A stretch of 64,000 bases of DNA, from contig JAGMVK010000003.1 of the NCBI GenBank assembly GCA_020747065.1, positions 3,038,001-3,102,000 of the forward strand, in the 5' to 3' direction. Shown piece after piece: positions 45,729 to 58,829 of this stretch; positions within the stretch are counted from its first letter, which is position 1, and the number at the start of each line of letters is the position of its first letter. The position numbers were made by a program, and so were the translations under genes. The notes beneath the pieces are model-generated. The model was not told the DNA's origin and did no database searches. It saw nothing but the letters and a program-made list of their open reading frames with translations. The DNA is from Cadophora sp. MPI-SDFR-AT-0126. Lineage: Eukaryota; Ascomycota; Leotiomycetes; Helotiales; Ploettnerulaceae.

Positions 45729-48195
45729 TTGACGATGCACATGATGTATCCAGTGTTTCAACTCTCCATCCAGCCTCGACTCAACTCGATTCAGGTACCG
45801 CTCTCGTGCATCGCGGGGTGCGAACAGACCTCGATCCGGCCTGAGCTTAATTGTTTGTGTTAAGGAAGGACAGCCATCTAGCATCCACCCAGCCAGCTAA
45901 AGGACGCTGTGTTATGACTGGTTGCGCATGTCACACCGCTTCTCTAATGCTCTCCACTGCGGCGCTTGAAGGGTGCTTGCGTGTGGCTCGTACTATTAGC
46001 AGCCGCACGACACATGCAGCCTAGCAACCCCGCAGACGGAGTGATGGTTAAGAAGGATCAAGAGGACGCTAGTGTAATTCTAAGATTGGCAATACATAGG
46101 AGGTGTGTGAAGCGCGAAGCGAAGTCGGGCGTCGATGTTGGTGTACTTCGATCTGGCTGTGTTTGAAGTGCTGAGTGAGTTTGACTGATTTTGTATCGGT
46201 TTACTCTTGTTTTCAACTGCCTCCGAGAGAACTCGATATGTTTGCTTTGCTTCACCGCCGGTAGTAAATGCAGACGTTTGATTGATGGCAGAGGTGCTTC
46301 ATGCGTGCAGATCATACTCTTACACAGTAGAACTTAGGACTTGATTGGATAATAGCTTGCGTGATAGCCAATGTATCTAAAAGGATATACAACAACATGG
46401 ACAAATCAAAGCCGCGTTTGGATGGGGTCGAGGTACCGAGAAAATGAACACCGAGGCAGGTAATTTGGTAAAAGCTGTAATAGCAGTGCTTACTGGCTAC
46501 TTTCAAAGTATAGCTTTATACTCAAGGCTGCGGACTGGGTTGTGACCTTTAATCAACAGACACACTTCTGCATACGCTTTGCATACGTATGTTCTTTGCA
46601 TACAAATGTTCACTCGCTCCCAATCTAGAGGTAGGGAAGTACTAAAGCAATCAGGGCTATATATCTATCCCTGACTTTTGGTTCCGCCTTCCACGTGCCT
46701 TCTGTCTTCTCTCTTTTAGTGTTACATTTCCTCAGTTGAGCCTCACCCTCTTACCGCCAGCTGTGAGGATATTTATACTTCGAGCTTCCTCCGTAAGGTA
46801 TCTGTTTAAATGTGGTGTAAATATGCTTGTATTGCTTACCCTCTCACTGAAGGGGAGAAGGCCTTGTCAGGAAACATGATGTGGCTGGTCCTTGACCACA
46901 CTTACCCTCGTATATTACAATGCTCTCACTTCTTTCGTTGTGCAGACTTCATATGTTCTGAGTATTTATCTTTGCTTGTTCGTCTCTCTGCTAATCTTCT
47001 ATTTGTTACTCGGATTTACCGGGACTTTTAGTTCCGAACCTGTTACAACTTTGCCTTTTACGCTCTTGAATCTTTTCAAAGCCATTTCGCTATTCCCTGT
47101 TCATTAGTTCAGTAAAACACGGAAAGTTACCGGTATAACTCATGGAAGTGTGAAACATCATTGAATATGACAAACACATTTGCCGTAGCTGTTCTATTTA
47201 GGAGCGTGCCCCTCAGCGGATCCTGGCTCGTTCCGTTCCTCAGAAAGTATGATTAGATCACTGACAACTTAGATTTTACTTTAGACATCTCGGGAGCTGG
47301 GAAGTCTAACTTGCGCTTACAGAATCGCAGTTTGACTTCAGTTCCGTATTGATTACATCGGATTTGATATTCCTTGTTTCGGCCTCTCCGGAGAAGTTCT
47401 TTCCCTCCATTTATGATATGACTGAGGGATGATAAATCCTGGGTGACAAGGTGAAGTAGAAACTACCGAGATGTATTATTGTAATAAATCCAATGGACCG
47501 TCTGCCGCTTTTGCTGGAGAGTTCTGTGCTTGGAATACAGTTGATGGTGATACTCCTGTACTTCTAGTTCAACATCCATTTGAACTTATAAATCGAAAGT
47601 CCTTATGACCATTCCTTTGTGAGCTACCTCTCTCTCTATACTTGAGCCTGATACGAACATACATTGAAACTATCTACATTACGTCTTAGTACCACAAACG
47701 CACAATGCCATCAATTAAGGTTCCTCCCTCGTCTGAAGATTTCCCGGCTTCATGGAAAGATCAGCGTTGACATTGGTGAAAGTACATGCAAAGCCCTGCA
47801 AGCGACTATGAAAGAAGAATCTAGAATCTAAACTTGAGTTTCGCATATCCGGAGAACAACACGTTTGAGTACTTAGATTTCGTGCCTCAACCGACTACGT
47901 CAGAAATGCCGCGTTTAGTCTTAAACTCTAAGTTTCTCCCCTTGGAAAGTCACAGTAATGATTGAAAACTTTCGCATCATGAACTTCACGTACGGCAGAT
48001 TAGGATCAGAGCCGTGAAACCAGCGGTGAACCATTTGACTTTCATGAAAAAAATCTTATCCTATTGTCTGTTTGGCATTTCGGACATTGAAGGAATATTG
48101 TATTCTTAATTCATTTATGCCGAAACTCTAACTGACCTGTATTGTTGACTTCGTACCGGCTACCCCTCTGAGTAATATCAGAATGTTGAAGATTT

Positions 48196-48203
48196 ATAAA
48201 AAG
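48196..48203 (+). promoter_or_regulatory. TATA box of the knottin-like peptide gene
   Basis: TATAAAAA lies 131-138 bp upstream of the ATG at 48334. The leader between them is CA/CT-rich, as in expressed fungal genes. The call rests on sequence and spacing only. Confidence 0.5.
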
Positions 48204-48333
48204 CCATGATGTCCTCACCTTTCGTATTTTCTCATCAGTTCAGATTCTTCAAGATATAAGACACCTTACAGTTCACACCCAATCAATTCTTCAATCTCTT
48301 CGTATTACGTCTATCTTGAAGACAGCAAACACA

Positions 48334-48556
48334 ATGCAGTTTCAAGGCCTCGCTAGCATCATCGTCGTAGCCCTCCTCGGGGTTGCCGGTGTTCAAGCTC
48401 AAGCTCAAAATTGCGGGGGTAATTATACTCTGGCTTCTAGCTGAGTACTTTTTTCAGTGGAAGAATCTGACATTTGGAATTCTAGAGCCCGGCGCAGCAT
48501 GCTCAAGCGATGATGATTGCTGCAAGTTCTGCTCCTCGGATGGGACATGTCTTTAA
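48334..48556 (+). CDS. Tiny secreted cysteine-rich peptide with knottin-like spacing
   Basis: Exon 1 is 48334-48418 and exon 2 is 48486-48556; the intron (67 bp, GTAATT...CTGAC...CTAG, phase 1) keeps frame and the product is 51 residues. It starts with a signal peptide (MQFQGLASIIVVALLGVAG, cleaved probably after VQA). The mature part, about 26-30 residues, has six Cys at 27, 34, 40, 41, 44 and 50, i.e. C-x6-C-x5-CC-x2-C-x5-C, which fits the inhibitor cystine knot spacing and ends one residue after the last Cys. A TATA box lies upstream. Fungal peptides with such folds include some plant-recognised effectors, but no homology is claimed. Function is unknown; secretion and three disulfides are inferred. 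An alternative acceptor at 48458 would destroy the Cys pattern, which argues for the model given. Confidence 0.75.
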
Positions 48557-51500
48557 ATTAGGGCAACGCAATGCTCAGACTTCTCGTAATATAAGCCTAA
48601 GGTTCGTATTGTATCTCTTTGCTAACATGCGATGTTATAGAGGCTCTCATTTATGAGTGAAGGATATGAAATAGACGGATGCGATTCTATCTAATAGAGT
48701 AGAGGCGTACGGCCGGCTGCTCTTTTAGCATGGGGTATCAAGTCGTCCATCTGTATACTCTTAGTTGAAATACAATTGTTTTTTCAACAGTTGAACTTCA
48801 TGTTAATTGATGGTTTCAACAGCCCTGGGACATGAAGTGGATAGTTGCTACTAAAATATTCTTGGATATCCCACAGTCGTCTCATCGTAGAGGTGGTGCG
48901 GGTTACAAGCCGGGTCTCCGCCAATTGTATGCCTTGCCTCCAATAATACAGCCATATTTATTTTGCAGACGAGTTGGATCTCCCCCTCCTTTTGCTATAG
49001 GGACTTGTTCATCTCAACTAATTATATGAGAAAGCATATTTGTGCAGAAAATGAGATGACGGTAGTGGTGGATTTCTGGATTCGGTGATCGTGATCATTG
49101 GTGGGTGCCGGGCGCTAGCGAAGCCCCTGAATCTGGTTCGGCCTCGGCTCCGCGATTCCAGTAAAAGGTATGCACGAAAGGAAAACAATGATGAATCACG
49201 CAAGTCGAAGTCTTGAAGTTTTTTTTTTCCATATATATACACATCCACGCTCTGACCACGAGATCCAAGAGCCTGGAAGGCGGACGACCCGTATGAAGGA
49301 GGGAAGGCCCAAGCTTCGTCTTCTATTCAAGATCGACTGGAAACTTTATGCGGGGATGACAGGGGACATCCTGCGATCTTTTTGCTCCTCTGGTGCAAAG
49401 AAGCAAGTGCTTCTACGTGGTAAAGATGAACGGCTTGCGCACCTCTTGCAGATGTTGGGACCAGTCAGATTTTTTGGTGGCTGAGGAGGACGTTCGTGGT
49501 TCGTTTGAGTTGGGAGTGTTGTGTTGCAGGAAGCGCTCGCCTCGGGACGGGAAAGAACTCGCAGATGACTAGACTTGCTTTTTGATGCAGTGCTCTGCAC
49601 TACATAGCACCGCAGAATTGAAGATCCGGGGAGAAGAACTGTAAGATTGGCATTTGCTTGCTCGCATGCCAGGAAAGAAGGAGGGAGGATGTCGATGTCC
49701 AAGTCAAGCAAGCGATGGCATAATTATAATATGTCATGCTTTGATGGGCTTTGATACTCTTTCTCGCTTGCTTCACTCCCTCTCGTCGGAATTGTCGATC
49801 TTCCAGGCTCAGGGTCGTAATGGCGTGATTTTTTGTTGGGTCTGAGACTCTGGTGATGGGGATTGGTTGAAGGGGAGGAGATCTGAGACGTTGATGTTGA
49901 AAATCAGTTGGTAAATTTAGACTGGATTAGCCGGGTGCTGCTCTTGTTTGGGAAACTTGTTTCATATTTTCTTTTGAGAGGGGAGGGAGAGGGGACCCTG
50001 TTACCCCATGCTTTGGATAAAGAATTTCATGGCGCCAATGTTGATGTGATCGAGGGGCATTTCGATGTCGTGTGGCGTTGGCTTGGTGTCGGTATCTTTG
50101 ACTTGCGGGATGGGAATTGATGACCTTGAATCTTACTGACCTGGGATTGGCAAGTCGATGCTTTGTACCTATGGCCTCGGTACAATTCAGATAGAAATAA
50201 AGATGAGACCCTTGAATTCAGGGGCTCGTCGATTGTGAATCTGTAACTAGGCCGGGCGATAATTATCTGAAGTTTTGCCGTTTGATGAGCTTCTCCATCT
50301 CCATCCCGAACTCAATCTTGGGATCCGCGGTAGTTCGTTCGTTGCCTCGTTTGATGGCCCGTTTACATTTCATTATTTGGCAGGCAGAGGCGGGTGTGTC
50401 TGAGCGTGAGCACTGATGATCCTGTGCCGCCTTCACCGTCTGTTTGCCCGCTTCATAGTGTATGCTAGAAAATAGGGGTGTGACTTCCTGCATATTTTGA
50501 CATGGTGCTGATCTTGGAGTTGCTGATCCCCTTTTCTATCTTGGGAATGGAAGTGCATGTCTCCTGCTCTGTCAAGCACTACCTGCATGATCATCTGTAT
50601 CTCGAGAGAAAGTTTATATGTAAGTTAATTGTGGTTATGGTTATGGTTGGCGTTAGCCGGCCTCCTGCAGGTCTCTTTTAGTGACAGGAACCCGAGTACC
50701 TGCAGGAGTTGGTCTTCGCTCTCCGTCCCTTTCTCATGCAGGTGGCCGGCCGCCTATCTTGCTGATGGAGCTTAGTCCTGCGGTTCGTACAAGATGATCT
50801 TATCTGACTGTTTCTTGCTCATGCTCAGGTACCAATCCTTACTCTAGACCTGCCAAAGATAGATTGCATAGTAAAACGACAGCAAGACCTAGACTACCCA
50901 TCGAAAGGGGTCTGGATCAAGCTATTTTGGCTCGAGCGTAACGAGTGACCGTGACCTTCAAACCCAAACCCTGAAAGATGCAAACTTCAAGTGACGCCCC
51001 CATACTTAGTAAGAAATCCCGCCAGCCGCCAATTAGAAATGTCCCGTCTGGCTAGAAAGCTAATCTGGAACAGAGCAGGGACTGGGAAGGGACAGGAGCA
51101 GCTTAGCTCTGCTGTAGATGGGCTAAGGATGGAAAGGCTGGCTGCTTGAGTGTGGAGAGAAAGGCAACTTGCATGTTTCCTGCAGTAGTGGTGGACATGA
51201 GCCGAGGGGAAAGAGGAAAGTATATAAAAAGTATGAAGAGGGACGGGAGGTGCGGTATGAGAAAGAAAAGGAGAAATGTCGAAGAGAGGAGGGATGAAAA
51301 GATCCCGATATAATATGTTTGAGGTGTAAGGAAACGAGGGAGAGGCGAACAGGCATGTCACAACTCATCTTTTGGCTATGAGTCTGAACTGGAGTCAACC
51401 AGGGGCAGCGATATAAAACTCGGAATATTTGATCCGCCCTGTAATTACATATTATTATGATCCCTCCCTTATTATCACACGTTTGCCATCAACTTCCAAA

Positions 51501-52500
51501 TCTGTGTCCTTTCTTGCCTCTTGTAGGCGCGGCCCCAGTTTTGTCATGGCAGTATCATTTCGGCAAGTCCATTGACTGCCACCAAATCATGTCTTCATCT
51601 TCAGAAATGTTCCGTAGTGCCAAAACCAAACAAACCACTCTTCTCTTGCCATCAAATTACGACCATCACATCGCACACGCTCCCTGACTCGGCCTCCCTG
51701 GGACTCTTGAATTTTGTCATTTTTTGCCTCTTCCGCCTCAACTGCACTTGTACTATACGGACTGTGGCTGACGTGAGGTCTCTCACTGGTCTATCTCTAC
51801 TCTACCTACCTCCGCATCTCCATCTCATCCATCCCATCCCATTCCTTTCCTCTCACATCTACACATGCACCTCACCCGTTGGCCGAAAGAACACCGACTG
51901 GCAATCCTTTGTGATAATCCCTAATTCGGTCCAATCCAGACCAATTCAGTCCACTCTTATTATTGCACATACATAATACTACTGCACACCTGCAAGCACT
52001 CTGCAGCAGCATCTGCACGCCCGCCTGAACGCGCCCACCACACCACCTACCTAATCCTTCCTTCTTTCAACGTGGTGACCGTACACCCACTCGCGCTGCT
52101 ATTCTGCAGCACATCACATCGCATCCTACTCCGCATCCACCACCTCATATTCCTGCTATCCTCCCTAATAATCCTCAGCCGTATTCGACCTAGTCGCCCT
52201 GCCCTGCCCTTACCTTCCTTGCCCTTACCCAGCAGCAGTAGCATCCTGGTCGCTGGCCGCCTTTCCTATTGCACCGCTCGATCCGCTTGTGTTCGAGAGT
52301 CGCGCTCGCCTGAAGAGTCCCCTCTGAACGTGCGACGTCAATCAACCTCATCCAGGCATTTCGAAACTCTCCACCCAGCAGCACCGTCAGGCGCCACCCT
52401 CCACCGCGAATTCTGGAGCTGCCTCCTCCCTGCGCCGGACTGCCAGCCAATTGCTGCTGAGCTGACTGCATTGTAGTCCTCCAGTCTCAGCCGTTGGGCG
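48557..52500. other. Gene-poor region, 3.9 kb, with a hairpin
   Basis: No supported gene. It contains an inverted repeat at 50656-50750, and from about 51450 a pyrimidine-rich stretch that is probably promoter and long leader of the RhoGAP gene. An open frame at 49170-49484 has an ATG but no recognisable features. Confidence 0.45.
50656..50750. repeat. Inverted repeat with two nested arms
   Basis: CTCCTGCAGGT at 50662-50672 pairs with ACCTGCAGGAG at 50698-50708 (25-nt loop). GCCGGCC at 50656-50662 pairs with GGCCGGC at 50744-50750; the two left arms share one base. The sequence just before contains two GGTTAT units. Confidence 0.55.
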
Positions 52501-55500
52501 ATGTCGCAGCTTTCGCAACAGAACGATGCTCCCGCCGATGCTAATGCCAATGCCAACTCCAACTCCCAACTGCAATTCTTCCCTCAGGATAGCCCCACAA
52601 TAGGACGTTCGCAGGTCTACTCTCCAAACAACTCCTCGCCCAGATCAGAGCCAGGGAAAAGGTACGTTGTGTCTGCTTCTATTTTGATTCGCATTTCATA
52701 CACCACCACTCCAAGGAGAGATCCACCAAAGCAAGCAATCGTTGCAAACGTGCGCTGACTTAGATCTTCTTGTCTAGGTCTCTCCGCAAGGCTGCTCCCA
52801 GTCCTCTACAAACCAGCACGACCGCACCTTCTCCACCGAGCAGTGTCACTCCGACAAGAACTGCTTTCGCACGAAGCGGCGTCGATCATTCTTCTTCATC
52901 TGCGAGCCTACAACACTCTAGTCCGCAGTCACCGAAATCACCCAAGGAGCGTCTCGACGACCTTTTGGCCTCGGAACATAGCTTCTACAGGTCCAAAGAC
53001 TCTTCAGTCGAGTCAAATCCGGAAGAGCACAAGCCCAGGTATATACAGGAATAAGCAGACGTTCTCCCCATACTGACAAAGGATGGTAGATACCCTCGCC
53101 CAATCCACGACACGAATGGTACCTCGAGAAGCGTCTCTGATCCTGTCCTAATCTCCAAGCCCCTAGGAGGCTCCTTTCCTGGCACGCGACCGCCGATGGC
53201 TTCAGCACATCGTGTCGAGATGGCTCGAGGACCACCCCGGACATCGTCGATAGACTCGGCGATTTCGTCTATATCAGGCGGTACGCATTCGAAAAAAGGC
53301 TCGCAGGATTTGCAGGCAGGAGCAACACCAGATATTGCGAACCTGATACAGACTGCAGGATCTCCGGAGGCTGTCATTCAATACCTGTTGAAGGAGAAAG
53401 CGTCTCAAGCGTCACAGAACTCACAATTATGGCGTTTGGTAGACAAGCAACGAGCGATGATTCTAGGCCTCAACAAGGATCTTGAGCGGGCATTGAAGGA
53501 TAAGGAACGGTACCGAAAGAAATTAAAAGAGAGTCTGGCACAAATGTCGAACCCATCTCCGGTGGATTCAACCCAGGGTTTGGGCTCGGAGGTTGGATCG
53601 ATATCTTCTGATACTAGACCTACTGCAGAAGTGAAAACTAGCAATGTTGGATCTATGGTGTCTGCAGGTCTGAAAGAGCCAGAACAAGATCAACCTCCCT
53701 CACCAATTGATGTTGCCCTGGCACCGTATCCAATCACACCACCAGCCATGATGTCCATCCAACCATCTGGAATGTCCAATATGGTCGAGGCCGAGCATAA
53801 GATGCCTTCACCAACGCAACATGCTTTCCAACAGTATAACCCAGATGCACCTGGACCAGGATTTGAGGCGGGCCAACAACAGAGAAAGGCAAACGAAGTT
53901 GCCAGGGAGGTACCATACAATGCGTCTCTTCCACCATCGAGGAGTCTGCCCTCCAATCCACCAAGAGGACCACCCCCAAGCGTGCCACCACCGAAAACTC
54001 CCATGTCCAGTCAAGGACCCTCAGTAAACCTAATTGAACCTTCTCCTAATCCAGACGAGGGACTCAGATCGTTTCCAACACCACCAAGAAAAGCACCACC
54101 AGCGCCTCTCAACCTTGGAAAGAAGAATAATGCCAGTTCTCATCTTCGCCAAGCCTCTGGTACTGGAGATGAGACCGATTCGGATTACGATGATATTTTG
54201 GAAGTTGATGAATTGCCCACGTTCACTGAGCGAGGACGCCGCAAAACAAGGGAGGAAGACGACAGAGAGCGAGAGATGGCAGCAATGAAAGATGCAGAAA
54301 TGAGGAGCCTCTCCAAAAAAAGCGGGAAAGGTACACCGAAGTCTCGGCCAACGACTCCAAAGGAAGGGTCATTCGCACATTTGGCAGACCCAATGCCAAC
54401 AAGCCCTCGACAAACCGTTCAGATTTCGCCGCCAGATGCCCACATGCGGCATTTGGCTCCTCAGGATTCCAATGCAGGGTCCTTGGCAGGTATACTCAAT
54501 GAAGCTTCCGGGGTTGTTTCACCACCTCTGATGAGTCCTGGGTTACCCATGAGTCCGCGACCGATAGATAGGCCGATGAATTCTCCCATGCCTCGAAATC
54601 TGTCCAACCATTCTTCAACTGTAAACTCGCCTCCAATGTCTCCTCGCGGGATGGGCGCCTTTCCAGGCGCTGTGCCTCTATCTCCTAGAGCACCAAGACA
54701 GCCGATACCTTTGCCGCCTAATACACCAATGTCTATTGGATCTCCTGGTCTGCCTAAAGGCGAGCCTCTGCATCTCGTCTCTCCTAAAGCCCTCGCAATA
54801 TCCAAGCGCTCTGGAGAATCTGACTCTAGCCCCAAGGAACGAAACTCACCTGTTCAACAGAGCCCTGGTCCGAATTCGATCTATAAGGGATTGGTCACCG
54901 AAGAATATCCCGATCTACTTCTTCCTCCGAATGCGCTCCCTTCTATTCATGTGAAGGTAGCTTCCTCACGCCTGAAGCCTTCAAGAGCAAGCATCATGTT
55001 CCCCAGGAATATCGAAGAAGATCCAGTCTTCACCCTTGCCGTATTCGCGAGATCTGATGGGAGAGAACTTTGGAGAGTGGAGAAAGATTCGACTTCTCTA
55101 GCCAACCTGGACCAAATCTTGAAACAATCTAATACATTCACTGCCAAGACACCGGAAAGATCATTATTCAGTGGTCATGCACCTGCCAAAGTGGACGCTC
55201 GCAGAGCTGCATTGGATAAGTATCTCGACGAAATCCTGGACACCCAGATGGACTTGCCTTCAGCTCTGGAAATCTGTCGTTATCTGTCGACTAACACTAT
55301 GGAACCCTATGCAGACGAACTGGCACCAGGTGGAGACTCTGCTAGCGAAAGCCCTGTAAAGACTGGACCTGGTGGCAGGCCATTGAAGAACGGCTACTTA
55401 ACCAAGAGAGGAAAGAACTTCGGAGGCTGGAAAGCTCGGTATTTCGTTCTGGATGGCCCAGTCTTCAAATACTACGAGTCACCAGGTGGACCACATTTGG

Positions 55501-57320
55501 GTGCAATCAAGTTGCAGAATGCTCAGATTGGTAAACAACAACAGCAAGCAGACAATCAGTCGCCATCTCGTGGCGAAACTGATGACGTTGATAACCAATA
55601 TCGTCATGCGTTCTTGATTCTTGAGCCGAAGCGAAAGGACTCCTCCAGTCTGGTCAGACACGTTCTCTGTGCTGAAAGTGATCAAGAGCGTGATCAGTGG
55701 GTCGAGGCACTACTCCTGTATGTTGATTTCAAGGATGATGAAGATGAGGACCGTTCAGTGTCATCAAGGCAGCAGCATGATCGTACAGACTCGAACGGTT
55801 CTGCACACATCAATGGCTCAAAGTCCAAGAAGAAGATGTATGCGGGTCAAGGCAGAAGTCAGACCATGCCAGATCTCACAGACGATAGCCTTAGGGGTGT
55901 GAGTTATGAAAATACCAAGCAGGGCAGCATTCCAGCCGGATCACGACTGAAGAACTCGGGAACTCCGTCACCGCCAACTCATGGATATGACCGAGATCCT
56001 ATGAGCCAGGTGCCGCAATCTCAGTCTATGAAGAACATCTCGGGTCCAAAGAATGCACAGGTCATCCAAGATTCTTCAATGTGGGGCAACAGACAAAACA
56101 TGCTCGCACCTGCTGCTGCAGATGATAGGATTAAGCAAAAGAAGCGCAGCTTTTTCGGATTCGGATCAAAACCTAGGGCATCCTTTGATACGAGTGAGGG
56201 CAATGACTCGAGCACCAATCTGACACAGATGGCTTACGACCAGCATGGACCTATCCGACCAGTCTTCGGCGCACCTCTCGGAGAAGCTGTAAGGTTCAAT
56301 CACCCTGCTGACGTTCAAATTGAGCTTCCTGCTGTTGTTTATCGCTGTATCGAGTACCTCGACGCAAAGAATGCCGCAGGCGAGGAAGGGATTTTCAGAT
56401 TGAGTGGATCTAACGTTGTCATCAAACAACTCCGAGAGCGTTTCAATGTCGAAGGAGATGTCAATCTCGTCACCGACGATCAGTACTACGATATCCATGC
56501 GGTTGCTTCGCTTTTGAAATTGTACCTCCGAGAACTGCCTACTACCATTCTGACGAGAGAGCTCCACCTCGAATTCCTTGCTGTTACGGAGTTGCACGAT
56601 GTCGACGAGAAGATTAGCGCTCTGAATGGTCTCGTCCACAGACTTCCCAGAGCCAACAATGCGCTCCTCCGATACCTCTCTGGTTTCTTGATCAACATCA
56701 TCAACCATGCCGACACAAACAAGATGACGGTTCGTAATGTGGGTATTGTCTTCTCACCGACTCTGAACATACCCGCCCCTGTCTTTGCGTTGTTTTTGCA
56801 GCAGTACGATGGAATTTTTGGTGAAGAGCCCGATGACCACGATGGACCTGTTGAAGTCACCGTGACTGCCCCTCCCCTAACACCAGAGGACATTCGCTCT
56901 CCCCGTCGCCAGAAGTTCCAGGACTTGCCAACCCCTTCCTATGATCAGCAGTCCTTCCCGAAGTCTCAAGCTCCTCAGCACTATCAGCAGCAGCAACAGC
57001 GCGCAAATTATGACACAGGTTTCACTCCGCTTCAGCCTAGCTACGAACCACTTGGAGGCTTCCCAACTATGGCGGGTCCTGAATATGGCAGGCACCAACA
57101 GCAAACTCTAGCTGGACCAGCATACGATCAATTTGCAGGTGCACAAGGCTATAGACAGCAGCAATACGGCTCCGAGAATCCCCAAGGCAACAGCAAATCC
57201 AAGAGGCGTGAGAGCAGTATGTTTGGCATGAACATGAATATCGGCCTTGGGCAACGCAAGCCAAGCAGTAATAAGTTGAGGGATGACTCTCGTAAGCTTT
57301 CCACCAATGCTTTCGAATGA
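52501..57320 (+). CDS. Bem3-type Rho GTPase-activating protein (PX-PH-RhoGAP)
   Basis: Bem3 stimulates GTP hydrolysis by Cdc42 at sites of polarised growth and binds phosphoinositides. Exons are 52501-52661, 52778-53038 and 53090-57320 (introns 116 and 51 bp, both phase 2), giving 1550 residues. The first 700 residues are Ser/Pro-rich and low in complexity, with a short coiled-coil-like stretch (VDKQRAMILGLNKDLERALK). A PX domain follows at about 737-884, a PH domain at about 906-1018 (KNGYLTKRGKNFGGWKARYF), and a RhoGAP domain at about 1199-1389 with the arginine finger in GEEGIFRLSGS (about R1244) and LLKLYLRELPTTI. The tail is Gln/Pro/Tyr-rich and ends in a basic KSKRRESS segment. The PX-PH-RhoGAP order is that of Bem3. 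A long CT-rich leader precedes the ATG. Confidence 0.95.
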
Positions 57321-58829
57321 CATGGCCTTGGTGTCTAATACGTCCGCATAGGTCTTGTTGATGAACAGTCCTTCTTCGATTGAACCCTCAGTCAGTAAAC
57401 AGGGCAAATTAAGAGTCTCCATGAATAGAGAATATGAAGATGTATCAGATCCGATACGGTTCATCTTCTCCAGGAAAATGCATGTCAAGCATGGAAGAAT
57501 GATGACTTTGGACTGGTGCCAAGGTTGTTTTCATGCATTCGCAGATATGAACGAATCAAACGAAGCCAACGAGTCGGTCATTACACGACCGATCCTACCG
57601 TAATACTTAATGAAGCGTCACCCTCCCTCGTCCGCAATTATACCTCACCAAACGCATCTGTACAGTACACCAGCATCCAAACAAGCATCGAGGCTTCTTT
57701 CAGCAAGTCAGGTTTTTGCGAATTACATATCGCTTTTCGATCAGATCAGCCGGGCACTCATCCATCATTCGTTGGCTAGTTTATTCTTGATTCCTTTTCT
57801 TTTTCTTCGCTTCTTCTTTTCAGCAGTATAGCGCACACAGCGTCGCGCGTTCGTCCATCAGCAGAGGAGGTTATACCCAGATCGCCTGTTTTTCATGTTG
57901 TTATTTTCCAGAAGTGTTGCGAGTCCCTTACTCTTCGACGTGCTTCGTTGTATGGTGTGTGGGGTTGTTTTGGGGGGTGTTTGTGGTTCTATGGTTTGAT
58001 ATTTGGTGTATTGAGAGTGGCGGAATGTGCCAGAGCGATGATGGGAAATGGATGCCTGGAAACGGGCTAAGGGTGGCGGCCAAGGACAGGGATAGGATGG
58101 ATGTCCCATGTACGTGTACGATTTTGATGGTTGTTTTGAACGGAACGGAATGGAATGGAATGAATGGACCGCCCAACCAAGGACATTGGAAGTGTCATGT
58201 CAGATGGATTTAAACGGAACGGGACCGAACGGCGTGGATAGTGTATTGGGAATTCAGGAAGGAGATGTGCAGTTGTCGATATCCGGATATGAGTGGAGGA
58301 TATGAAATATACCAATCACTTACTTCCTTCAGTCTTTTAACTTGCGCTTCTGTGATTCTGTTTGATCTGATGTTTTCACAACCCTTTCCTCACTTCGCGA
58401 ACCTTACTGAGCGTCAGTGAAGTAAATATATCAAAAATAAGTGATGATCGCAAATGGTCCCAATCACATCGCTTTGAAAACCCCCTTGCTCTTTTTCAAC
58501 ACTTGGAGTGGTGTCAGTATGGCACAGCTCTAGGAACTTTAGAGAAAGAATTGGCATTATTTATAACGTTTCAAGAAGCATGCAAGAGTCCAAAGTTTAA
58601 GCTCCCTTTGACGGTAAGCGAGCTCACTAATTGTCTCGTTGTCTCGAAATAAGGGAATTGAGGTGGTAGACCTGGTTTTCTTTGTATTACGAATGCCACG
58701 TCAAGTCTAGCACTCTTATGAGGTCTTGAGATACGTCAAGATAAGCCTCCCAGGAGGATTGCCTGACTAGAACTTCAAATGTTCTAGCATCTTCCTACAA
58801 CTTTCTAGCTTTCCCCCATTCCTCCCATT
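57321..58829. other. Intergenic, no supported gene
   Basis: 3' flanks of the convergent RhoGAP gene and the HeLo-like gene. It contains a GGAAC/GGAAT simple repeat at 58140-58159. Open frames are short and unsupported. Confidence 0.4.
58140..58159. repeat. (GGAAY)n pentanucleotide repeat
   Basis: Consecutive GGAAC and GGAAT units in an intergenic stretch. Confidence 0.7.

Larger units (their letters stand above)
42551..48333. other. Gene-poor region, 5.8 kb
   Basis: No gene is supported. There are A-rich runs near 43098-43150, a 20-bp perfect palindrome at 45709-45728, and a more AT-rich stretch from about 46500. A short ATG frame at 47705-47770 (MPSIKVPPSSEDF...) has a good start context but stops after 21 codons. 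The right end is the promoter of the gene at 48334. Confidence 0.45.

Noticed and set aside
47705..47770. Short ATG frame with a good upstream context (MPSIKVPPSSEDF...)
   Set aside because: It stops after 21 codons and I could not find a splice that continues it; possibly a relic.
49170..49484. Plus-strand frame of 104 codons with ATG
   Set aside because: No motif, signal peptide or splice support; composition similar to surrounding noncoding DNA.
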